Shown here: positions 24,437-34,422 of the stretch, one piece after another | Layout of the letters: every line of letters begins with the position of its first letter | Position numbering within the stretch: position 1 is the stretch's first letter | Source of the DNA: Phaseolus vulgaris | Taxonomy: Eukaryota > Streptophyta > Magnoliopsida > Fabales > Fabaceae | Length of the DNA stretch: 64,000 nucleotides | Assembly (NCBI RefSeq): GCF_000499845.2 | Contig: NC_023751.2 | Coordinates: forward strand, 33,478,309 to 33,542,308 | Reading direction: 5' to 3' | Notes under the pieces: model-generated | The model's database searches: none | Told to the model about the DNA's origin: nothing | The model's input: the letters and a program-made list of their open reading frames with translations, nothing else | Made by a program: the position numbers and the translations under genes

Positions 24437-27226
24437 ATGTTTAATGAAAACCCTAGTCTTCATAGTCTTAATAGTAGTCACACTATTACATGCAATTTTT
24501 GTGGTAAATATGGTCATACTGAGGCTGTTTGTTTTCACAAAGTGGGTTTTCCTGGTAATGTTAAAACCTCAAAGTTTTCTTTTACTAGAAAAGTCTGCAC
24601 TTTTTGTAATCGTCTTGGCCACACTGTTGACACCTGTTATAAAAAGCATGGGTTCCCTCCTGGCTACAAATTCACCAATTGGACATCCCAAGCCAATAAT
24701 ATGATTACTACTGACACTTTTTCTGAGCTTTTTCCTAAAGAACAGGATGTAAAGGGGATTCAACTTACATCACAACAGTGTCAATTCCTTACCAACATTT
24801 TGCGTCAGCAAAACCTTGAGGATCCTGCCTCTCACACTCAAATTAATCAAGTCGGCAGCATCTCTACGGATGAAATCCCCAATACTGAGCATTCTTCAAC
24901 AGGTAAGTTTCTCTCTTCACTATCTTCTATAAAAGAATCTTGGATTATTGATTCTGGTGCCACTGATCATGTTTGTCACAATTTGAACGTATTTACTACT
25001 TATACTAAAATTAAACCTGTCTTAATTAGTCTTCCAAATGGCCAAACTGTTTATGCCACATATTCTGGTTCAGTACGTTTTTCTGATCAGTTTTATTTGT
25101 CTGATGTGTTATACGTGCCTCATTTTCAATTAAACTTAATATCTGTTTCTAAACTCACACACCAACTTAAATGCACTTTAACTTTCACTTCAACCCACTG
25201 CATTATACAAGACAATCTCACTCAAGAGAGGATTGGTACAGTTAAAGCCACTGCTGGCTTGTATCTTGTCACTACCTTGCCTGCTTCTAGTCAATCTAAA
25301 CCGCATTGTTTTGCTCCTTTTATTAATTGTAATATCACAGACAAAACACTATGGCATTATAGACTAGGACACCCTTCACATGAAAGATTACATGTCTTAA
25401 GCAAACAATACTCTTTTATTACTGTTGATACTCATCATGTATGTGACACTTGTAGTCGTGCAAAACAGAGAAAACTTCCTTTCACTTTAAGTAATACTGT
25501 TACCTCTGCTATTTTTGATCTTGTACACTTTGATATTTGGGGACCATGTTCCATAATTTCTATGCAAGGTTTTCGTTATTTCTTGACTATTGTTGATGAT
25601 TACTCGCGTTATACTTGGGTTATTCTGTTGCATAACAAATCTGAAGTGCGTCAGCACATCATTAACTTCACTGTTTTCGTTCAAAATCATTTCAAAACTA
25701 ATATCAAAACGATTCGTACTGACAATGGTGTTGAGTTTGCTATGTCAAATTTTTATGCTTCAAAGGGAATTATACATAAAAAATCTTGTGTTGAAACACC
25801 ACAACAAAATGGCATTGTAGAACGTAAACATCAGCACATACTAAATGTAACCCGGGCTTTACTTTTTCAAGCAAATCTTCCTCCTATTTTTTGGGAATTT
25901 GCTGTAAATCATGTTGTTTTCTTAATAAATGCTATTCCTACTCCATTACTTGATAACATCACTCCTCATGAAAAGTTGTTTGGAAAACCATATGACATTT
26001 CCTTTCTAAAAGTGTTTGGTTGTCTTTGTTATGCTAGTACCATTACTGCACATAGGAAAAAATTAGATGATAGATCTATCAAAGGTATTTTTCTTGGCTT
26101 CCCGCAAAATACAAAAGGTTATATTATCTTAAATTTAAAGTTTCATAGCATAGAGATATCAAGACATGTAATCTTTCATGAAAACCACTTTCCATATAAA
26201 TTGGACAGTGGCTTGCCTAAGGACCCTAACACTTTATCTCTCCCTATTTCTAATGCATATAATTCTGCTTTTGATTTTTTTTCTGATACTGCACCTCCTG
26301 TCGAGCCATGTGCTTCTACTCCTGCACCCAATATTGTTCCTCCATCAGCCTCATTATCCTATGATCTTCCAACAAATAGTGCCTCTGCTCCTGCATCCAA
26401 CATTGCACCTCCATCAGAATTATCACCGCCTGCATCTCCAGAAAGCATCTCACCCCAATTTCCAAGAAGATCAGCTCGTCTTCACCGACAACCTGCCTAT
26501 CTTGCAGATTTCCACACTGCAACCAACACTGTAAGTAGTAGATATCCTATTCATAATTACTTGTCTTACAATTCCTTATCTTCCAATTTTAGAAATGTTA
26601 TTTCCTCTATCAATTCTCATCCTGAACCTCGGACATATAACGAAGCCTCCAAACATGCTTCTTGGCAATCTGCCATGCAAGATGAGCTTCAAGCTCTTGC
26701 TGCTAACAATACTTGGCAACTTACCCCTCTCCCTCCAGAAAAGAAAATTATTGGTTGTAAATGGGTATATAAAATCAAATACCATTCTGATGGCACTGTT
26801 GAGCGCCACAAAGCTAGAGTTGTTGCCAAAGGGTTTACCCAACTTGAAGGACTTGATTTCTTAGACACTTTTGCACCTGTTGCTAAACTCACTACCCTCC
26901 GCCTTCTGCTTGCTATTGCCACTACCAAAAATTGGATTTTAAAACAACTTGATGTCAATAATGCATTTCTTCATGGTGATCTCCATGAAGAGATATACAT
27001 GACCCCCCCACCTGGCCTCTCTCTTCCTTCTCCCCAGCATGTTTGCAAGCTTCAACGGTCTTTGTATGGCCTTCGTCAAGCTGGTCGCCAATGGTATGCC
27101 AAACTTTCTACTTTTCTTTTATCAACTAATTACTCTATTTTTGTTGCTGATCACTCTCTTTTTCTCTTAAATATAATAATGATAAACTCACTGTTATTCT
27201 TGTTTATGTTGATGACTTGCTCTTAA
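24437..27226 (+). pseudogene. Copia gag-pol fragment: zinc knuckles, protease, integrase, RT (N-terminal part)
   Basis: This 929-codon frame starts just before two CX2CX4HX4C knuckles (residues 19-32 and 54-67), so the capsid part of gag is lacking. Then come the protease motif DSGATDH (about residue 171), the integrase zinc finger (about 305-345), the integrase core with FDIWGP, RTDNG and the Glu in NGIVERKH (about 364-460), and reverse transcriptase (KWVYKIK at about 773, then YGLRQAGRQWY). The frame shifts shortly before the YVDD catalytic box (about 27205-27216 in another frame) and ends in a short missense tail. It cannot yield an active polyprotein. Confidence 0.93.
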
Positions 27227-27398
27227 CTGGTGATGACACGGAGGAAATCAATACAATTACTGCATCCCTTCACCATCACTTCAAGATAAAAAATTTAGGT
27301 AATCTCACTTACTTTTTGGGACTGGAAATTGCTCGCAACAGTACTAGTCTTCATTTAAGTTAACGCAAGTATACTCTTATCTCCTTCAAGAAACTGGC

Positions 27399-28166
27399 AT
27401 GCTTGACTCTGCACCTGTGGCCACTCCTATGACTCACACCTCCCGTCTCTCTCCCGACCAAGGCTCCCCTCTCGATGCTGATGCCACTTCTCAATACAGA
27501 AGACTTCTTGGACGTCTAATTTACTTAACCAACACGCGACCAGACATCGCCTTCGCTGTCCACAATTTAAGCCAATTCATATCTGCACCCACAACTCATC
27601 ATCAGCAAGCTGTCTCACGTCTTTTGCGTTACCTCAAGGGCACCCCTGGTGAAGGACTATATTTTTCTCACACTAGTTCACTTCACCTTTGTGGTTTTAG
27701 TGACTCTGACTGGGCAACATGTCCTACCACACGCAAATCTGTCACTGGATATTCCATCTACTTAGGAGACTCCCTAATATCATGGAAATCAAAGAAGCAG
27801 TCAACTATCTCCCACAGCTCCTCTGAAGCCGAGTATAGAGCCCTTGCCACCACCACATGTGAGTTACAATGGTTGTCTTACCTCCTTCAGGATTTACATC
27901 TTCCTCTCTCCCAGCCTGCAACCCTGTACTGTGACAACAAATCTGCCCTTCAAATAGCTTCCAATCAAGTTTTTCATGAACGAACCAAGCCTATCGAAAT
28001 TGATTGCCACCTAGTTCGTGAAAAACTTAACTCTTGTCTCCTCAAACTACTACCCATTACTTCTGCAATGCAAGTTGCTGACATATTCACCAAGCCCCTT
28101 GCTTCCGCACAATTCTCTACTCTCAAATCCAAGCTGGGCCTGACAAATATCTACTCCCCAGCTTGA
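27399..28166 (+). pseudogene. Copia pol C-terminal fragment: RT end and RNase H
   Basis: The 255-codon frame has the RT connection motif (YRRLLGRLIYLTNTRPDIAF) and RNase H signature (SDSDWATCPTTRKS, ISHSSSEAEYRA, CDNKSA) of copia elements. It is separated from the upstream frame by a stop at 27361-27363 and a single-base loss near 27375, and by the earlier frameshift before YVDD. It ends directly before the polypurine tract. Confidence 0.9.
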
Positions 28167-28171
28167 GGGCG

Positions 28172-28458
28172 TGTTAATATATTTAATTTTCTATTTTAAA
28201 TTATTGGGCTTTGTTTGTTTGACCCAACTTTCCTTTTTCTGTTTCAGCTAGGTCTTAATCTTTTTCTTATATATACACCATGTATTTTGCTCTCTAATAT
28301 ACAAGTGAATAAAAGTTTCTTTTATATTTATTTATTTTTCTCTCTACAATTAGGGTTCATCAAAACCTCTATTTCTTCATTACGATTACGTGCGATTACG
28401 TACGCTACATTAAAGCATCACATCAGACAAGGAATATTCATCTTCATTTACTGTAATA
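28172..28458 (+). repeat. 3' LTR of the copia element in ALS
   Basis: Partner of 24033-24298. Starts TGTTAATA and ends CTGTAATA, followed by the second ATGCA target copy and the ALS 3' half. The two LTRs end TA rather than the usual CA. Confidence 0.9.
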
Positions 28459-29421
28459 ATGCATGGTACTGTTTATGCCAACTATGCTCTTGATAAGAGT
28501 GATTTGTTGCTTGCATTTGGGGTAAGGTTTGACGACCGTGTCACGGGGAAGATCGAGGCTTTTGCTAGTAGGGCTAAGATTGTTCACATTGATATTGATT
28601 CCGATGAGCTTGGGAAGATTAAGCAGCCACACGTATCGGTTTGTGGAGATTTGAAGTTGGCATTGCAGGGGATTAATAGGATTTTGGAGGATATGGGGGT
28701 GAAGGGTAAGCTTGATCTTGGAGCTTGGAGAGAAGAAATTAATGTGCAGAAAGAAAAGTTTCCTTTGAGCTATAAAACGTTTGATGATGAGATTTCTCCT
28801 CAGTACGCAATTGAGGTTCTTGATGAGTTGACAAATGGGGATGCTATTATAACCACTGGGGTAGGGCAGCATCAGATGTGGGCTGCACAATTCTACAAGT
28901 ACAAGAGCCCTAGACAGTGGTTGACGTCAGGGGGTTTTGGAGCCATGGGTTTTGGATTGCCTGCGGCTATGGGTGCTGCTGTTGCCAACCCTGGTGCTGT
29001 GGTGGTTGACATTGATGGGGATGGGAGTTTCCTAATGAATGTTCAGGAGTTGGCCACTGTAAGAGTGGAGAATCTCCCTGTTAAGATATTGTTGTTGAAT
29101 AATCAGCACTTGGGTATGGCGGTTCAGTGGGAGGATCGGTTCTACAAGGGCAACAGAGGTCACAGCTATCTGGGAGATCCCTCTAGGGAGAATGAGATAT
29201 TCCCAAACATGCTAAAGTTTGCAGATGCTTGTGGGATACCCGCTGTGCGTGTGATGAAGAAGGAAGAGCTCAGAGCGGCAATTCAGAAAATGTTGGAGAC
29301 CCCTGGTCCTTATCTTCTTGATGTCATAGTTCCATATCCGGAACACGTGTTGCCCATGATTCCCACTAATGGATCCTTTGAGGATGTGATTACTGAGGGT
29401 GATGGTAGAACAAGGTACTGA

Positions 29422-30563
29422 TTGGCAACACCAAGTGTTCCTGGTGCTTCTTTTGTAAAATATATATCAGTGTCTTCCTAGTTGCAGGGTTGGCAGCATC
29501 ATAATTTCTAGTTGTTGTTTTTGGTAGTAAGAGTATTTTTTTTTCCTTTTATTTAACTTGTCATATGCAGTGGTGACTATCCCTAGTTCTATTTAACTTG
29601 TCATAATATGCAGTGGTGACTGTCCCTAGGTCTATGTACTGTACCTCTGGGTTTTGTTGTAGTAATGAGACTAAAGATAATATGCTTTGTCACAAATATA
29701 AGTAGTTGTGAAAGGAGTGTATGAGTGCTAATACATCTAAAATATAAAATTAAAATATTAAAAATAAATAATAATTTAATTACTAATTATATGAGTGCAT
29801 GAATATTATATATACTACGAAAACATATGTAATATATATATATATATATATAATATTAAAAAAATGATGTTTTTTCTTTTACTAGAATTAGTTTAGATTC
29901 ACATTAAAAAATATATAATCTACTATTAATGTTTAAATTTAAGTAAACAAGATAAGAATGGTAATACTTATACTTGAACCTTTAACTCAATATTTAAAGG
30001 ATAAAATTAATTACCAAGACATATCAGTTGAATTAATTTAATTTATTAAAATAAATTATATTATCTAATTGTGTAACTTAAATTTAAAATAATTATTTGA
30101 TTAAAAAGTATTTTAATTATATTTTTAATTAAGAAAAAAATATTTAAAATTAAAAAAAAATATATTTAAATATAATAGAAAAATAAGAATAGTTTGAATT
30201 AATATTTTTAAGAAATACATAAGAACACTAATTTGGTCAATTTTTAGATATTGTTGTGCTATATCATCTTCAGATAATTGTCTAGGAGTTAGACGATTTT
30301 CTTTAGTACCATCGAAGATTTTTGCATTATTTCTTCAAGAATGATCAATTAGCAAAAATTGACGATTTTTCATATAACAATTTTTTTTCCATTTGGTAAA
30401 CTTAAGGACCGTGTATTTCAATTATAATAAGGATATGCAATTTTTTATTTAATACCCCATCCTTATATATATTCTATATATGGAAAAATCATTAATAGTC
30501 CACACAAATAGATGCATGTAATTGAAAGGTTTCTTTCATTGACGCATCATATGTCTCTACACC
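29422..30563. other. 3' flank of ALS, partly duplicated at 46.4-47.1 kb
   Basis: It includes the presumed ALS 3' UTR, then A+T-rich sequence with a TA run near 29829-29852. From there to about 30490 it matches 46404-47035 closely. No gene recognised. Confidence 0.6.
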
Positions 30564-30568
30564 GTTCT

Positions 30569-32624
30569 TGTAACATCCTATATTTTTCCACATCTAATAA
30601 CCATAATCTGTATGAAATATTAAAATAAATATATAAACATAATACAAATATGTTTACAACTCTTTCATATAACGTTTCAAAACATATCTCTTTTCATAAG
30701 AGTTTAAATATTTACATAAAATTAAAACAAATATTCAAAATAAAATAAAATATTTTCATCATCCAGCTCCTCACCGAGGAGTTATATCACTTGTAAAATC
30801 ATCTGCTCCCGTGTAAATACATGATTATCACATATTAAAGAAAACAACCACAAAACAAAGCAAAGAGTAAGCTAGCTATTTTTTAAACTTATACTATAAA
30901 TATAACTTTAAACATCCACATAAAGGCAACAATTCTCATGCATTTCACACAACCATCAAGTGTCTATCAAAATTCACAATTCATCTTTCTCATGTTAGAC
31001 TTCTACTGACTCACAACACATAGACACTTGACTCTACTTCTGGAAGTATCATGTATTGAAATTAGAATCCTGAGACATTCACCTGTCATACTGCTCCCTG
31101 TGAATTCACACAGCCATGTGCATAAACATCTCAATATTTCATAATCTCATCATCTCGTATGACAAGGTAAATTCATATGACTTGAAAGACCTGTTTATAT
31201 TTCAAACCGCAAACAAAGTCATATAAACCTCCATCGAGTCTCACTAACTCAATAACTTCATCTATGTGATTCCATTATATTAGTAGAGTCAGGATCATCT
31301 CATTGGATCGGGACCTGATAGATCAATACACCCTAATAACACTCTCAACACGGTATTTCCTTTCCTGAAAAATACTATGTTTTGATCACACTTTCACATC
31401 ATTGCACACTTCATTTAACACATCAATACCTCATTCAATCACAACATATTTTAAACTTTCTAAACAATTCAAACACATCTCAAAATTCACTAAAACGCAT
31501 AACTAAGTTCCTTTAATCATATTTTGAAATAAAATTTAGAATTTTCACTTAAAAACAATATGCAATAATAAAATAGGCTTTCAAAAGCAAAAATAAAATT
31601 TTAAGGTTTTTTTTTTTATATATAGAGAATCTAGCTTGAGCGAAAATTTGCTTGCTTGAGCGAGAATGGTCTCGCTCGAGCGAGATCGAACCAGAGAGCA
31701 TCCAGAATTTCATCTTAGGTCTCGCTTGAGCGAGATTCTTTCTCGCTCGAGCGAGAATGAACCCGAGAGCTTCTCATCTTTTCATTCTATTCTCGCTTGA
31801 GCGAGAATTATCTACATAATTCTGCCTAATTTCACCATTCAGAGTCAAACAAAAACAATTTCAACAACTCATTCACTTCAAGAGTAACTTGCACTATATC
31901 AACTATACAAATCAACTAAACTTTCATATTCAAACAAAAACCTCTACCATAAATCATCTGTATCAAAAACAACATTTTTCACATTTTATTTCAAATAATA
32001 CCACATTACTCATAAACAATCAATCATGCAAACCAAATTTGGAATTGGTGACCATGTCACCCTCACATCCAGATCTTCTAGCCTAAGGTTCTATTGAAAA
32101 TTTAAACTAGTTTTCCTTATCTGAACTTGAACATATGCTCACTAAAAGCTCCAAACCTACCAAAAGCTCAAGGGTAGCCTAACCTGCACCATAGAGTCCT
32201 GATAAAAAATCTAACTATATAACTAAGACTCTGAGCTAACAGAGATTAACCCCGAAGCTAAAAGAGTCACATGCAAAGCCTATGCAGAGACAACCTAGCA
32301 AGTTCAAAATTTGACTCAATGAGAAGAACAAAAATGAACTTACTCTATTAAAGATTTTGATCGGGCAGTCTTGTAGTATTCATCACTACCAGGAGCCTGA
32401 TGGCGGACTCCGATCGTCAAACTGATGAGCGAGGAGATCAGAATCTTAGAGAGAAGGCAAAGAAAATGAAAAAGAAGTTTTTAGAGAGATGATAGTTCTT
32501 TTAAAATGAAACCTAAATAACTGAATTTATATTTATATACTCTTTTAACTTTAATAATAAAATATTGAGGTGCCATTTTAATTGTACAACTTCTACTCTA
32601 AGACTATTTTTTTCGGTCCTTACA
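30569..32624. mobile_element. Probable solo LTR (about 2.06 kb) with 5-bp target duplication
   Basis: The segment starts TGTAACATCC and ends GGTCCTTACA, so it has TG...CA ends and short inverted tips (TGTAA/TTACA). It is flanked by GTTCT at 30564-30568 and 32625-32629. No gag or pol frame is inside, which fits an LTR left by recombination. Around 31630-31805 it has several CTCGCTTGAGCGAG-like palindromes, two of them perfect (TCTCGCTCGAGCGAGA at 31670-31685 and 31741-31756). A partial copy is at 10440-11468 and another at 47100-48064. The length suggests a Ty3-gypsy family, but that is inference. Confidence 0.75.
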
Positions 32625-32689
32625 GTTCTCCCATAATTCTTTCAATTCATCAATCAAAGGTATAAATATACATTAATGTCATCTCTAGG

Positions 32690-33620
32690 AGCTCTAGTAC
32701 CTAAAATAAGTATTGTTATTATAAAATAAGGATCTTTCATTCACATCTAAGGTGGAAAATTGTAAGGAAATAAAACAATTGGTCACACAATATATCAATT
32801 ACTCACATTTTCAAATGGATTTAAACCCTCACTTACTAGACCAAATATAATATTACGTGAAGTAGTCGCAAAAGATGGATATTGTGAGTCAAAATTCTTC
32901 CAAGCAATAGAATCAATTGAATGTCTCATTTTCCATCTTCATTAAAAAACTTATCTTTGTGCCACCTTATTTCTTTAGTCATAATATATGTCACATACAA
33001 TTGTTGTAACCTTAAAGGAAAATAATGCAAAACTTTCTGAGGTAACTTTTTATGTGGTTCTTTATATTGGAAAAATTTGCAGGTTGGACAAGAAGTTGAT
33101 TTCAAATAGTCACCTCGATAAAGAATACAGTCATTCGCACAAGCGTTTATTCTTGTGTAATCATGATCAAGTTCATGAATAATTTTTTAGCCTTAAAGCA
33201 TGATTCAAGAACTTTATTTCCTTGTAAAAATGTTTTTGTTAATAAAGTAAGTATCATATGGATCGCTTTTATACTCAAATAAAAGACCTTTGATATTCAA
33301 TAATTGAACGATAAATAATAACTTGGACAAGTTTATAATGCTTCTTCAACATTCTCTAGTAGTTTATAAAACTTCCATGTATTTCATTCATTGTATTGTA
33401 CTTTGGACTTATTGTATACTTTGTTTCCTTACTTTATTTGTCTTCAATATTAATAGCACTCTCAATATCATGTAACATCGTAGGAGTCCCATCATTATAA
33501 TTTTGCTTGTCATCATCTTCTTCCTTCGCTACTTCTCCATGAAGATGCCATATGTCGATCCTAGATAACATAGTCTCTTTTTATCCCAATTGTAATCAAG
33601 TGCTCACAAATTATTCTTTT
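32690..33620 (-). pseudogene. Decayed CACTA (En/Spm, TNP2-type) transposase fragment
   Basis: Reading the minus strand, the broken frames show HGEVAKEEDDD then GTPTMLHDIE (33450-33560), then the family signature INACANDCILYRGDY with CPTCKFS (about 33060-33170), then a W/F-rich block resembling the part around DSIAWKNFD in TNP2 transposases. In intact family members this is the HACPNDCILYR...CPxC motif and the following region. Numerous stops and frameshifts break it. No CACTA ends were located. Confidence 0.7.
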
Positions 33621-34090
33621 AGACTAAAAGAGATTATTGTTGTACTTTTTTCATGGTCAATGTATGTATTAATTTTCCTTTCTCAAAATCGCAAATTCAA
33701 TAAAGTCAATAACTCCTTCCTCACATAAAGATTATGTTCTATCAATTATTTGCATCAAACTTTTATCTAATCTCATACTTTTCTCAAATGGGGGTTGGGG
33801 CCCAGAGAAATATTGGAAGAGTTCCTCTCCCTCCTTGGTCGATTGGTCAGACAACACTTCACTTACTCTCCAAGCAAACTCCTTCCTCCTCTCTACTCGT
33901 TTCACCTCTCGGTCTTCTTGTAACTCAAACTCGGATGGTACCTGCAAAAGGCACTCCGACACTCAAGTCAGATTTAGTATATGAACTCAGTAATCAAAGC
34001 ACTGTGTGATGACGTACCTGGTTCTTGGAATGTGTGCTATTTATATTACCTTAGTGGGCCTTCCTTATTGGGCTAGATTAGAGAGTTTGG
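33621..34090. other. Stretch with unassigned short open frames
   Basis: Open frames on both strands (33734-34009 + and 33732-33962 -) have no recognisable family. It could be part of the neighbouring CACTA relic or unrelated repeat sequence. Confidence 0.3.
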
Positions 34091-34422
34091 GTCATGTTTA
34101 TAAATACATTACATAGCTCTTAACCATTGATTAACTTGTGATTAATTCTGCTTGAGCTAATTGGATTTATGATGTCGGTCGGCCCATTGATGGGGACCGA
34201 GACATGGTTTCAGTTGTACAACTCTCACCGGTACACATATCTATTAGAGGGCTTTGGTCATGTTTAGAAATACATTACCTAGCTCTTAACCATTGATTAA
34301 CTTGATTAATTCTGTTTGAGTGTAATTGGATTTATGGTGTCGGTCGACCCATTGATGGGGATCGAGACATGGTTTCGGTCGTACGACTCTCACTGATACA
34401 CATGCCTATTAAAGAAAATTAT
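34091..34422. repeat. Tandem duplication, 166-bp unit, two copies
   Basis: The marker GTCATGTTTA starts at 34091 and again at 34257. Both copies contain TTAACCATTGATTAACTTG, GGTCG, CCCATTGATGGGG and GAGACATGGTTTC in the same order with few differences. Confidence 0.85.

Larger units (their letters stand above)
24033..28458 (+). mobile_element. Ty1-copia LTR retrotransposon inserted in ALS
   Basis: The 4426-bp element has LTRs at 24033-24298 (266 bp) and 28172-28458 (287 bp), which differ by about eight substitutions and a few short indels by eye. The primer-binding site TGGTATCAGAGC (24299-24310) matches initiator-Met tRNA and a purine-rich tract (GCTTGAGGGCG, 28161-28171) precedes the 3' LTR. 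The 5' LTR starts TC where the 3' LTR starts TG. Order of pol domains is protease, integrase, reverse transcriptase, RNase H, i.e. copia. The gag capsid region before the zinc knuckles is missing and the pol frame is broken, so the copy is not autonomous. Confidence 0.95.
22997..29421 (+). pseudogene. ALS: Acetolactate synthase catalytic subunit, split by a copia insertion
   Basis: ALS (acetohydroxyacid synthase) makes the first shared step of branched-chain amino acid synthesis in plastids with ThDP and FAD. The 5' part (22997-24013, 339 codons) has a Ser-rich transit peptide (about 80 residues), the ThDP-domain start ([13 protein letters not shown]), the catalytic-Glu motif ([14 protein letters not shown]) and GQVPRRM. 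The 3' part (28464-29421) resumes at the matching position, with [11 protein letters not shown], the ThDP/Mg motif GDGSF...NNQHLGM, QWEDRFY and a normal C-terminus. Together about 660 residues, as in plant ALS, and intronless as usual. A stop (24014-24016) and a 2-nt length change lie just before the insertion. The 5' half is notably G+C-rich. Unusual residues include GTNAFQE for GTDAFQE and VTSTITKH for VTRSITKH. As it stands it cannot make full-length ALS. Confidence 0.92.

Noticed and set aside
28444..28890. 148-codon minus-strand frame over the ALS 3' half
   Set aside because: Shadow of the ALS coding strand, with no independent support.
33734..34009. Overlapping 91- and 76-codon frames on opposite strands
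   Set aside because: No recognisable domain and located next to a decayed transposase; kept only as an unassigned stretch.
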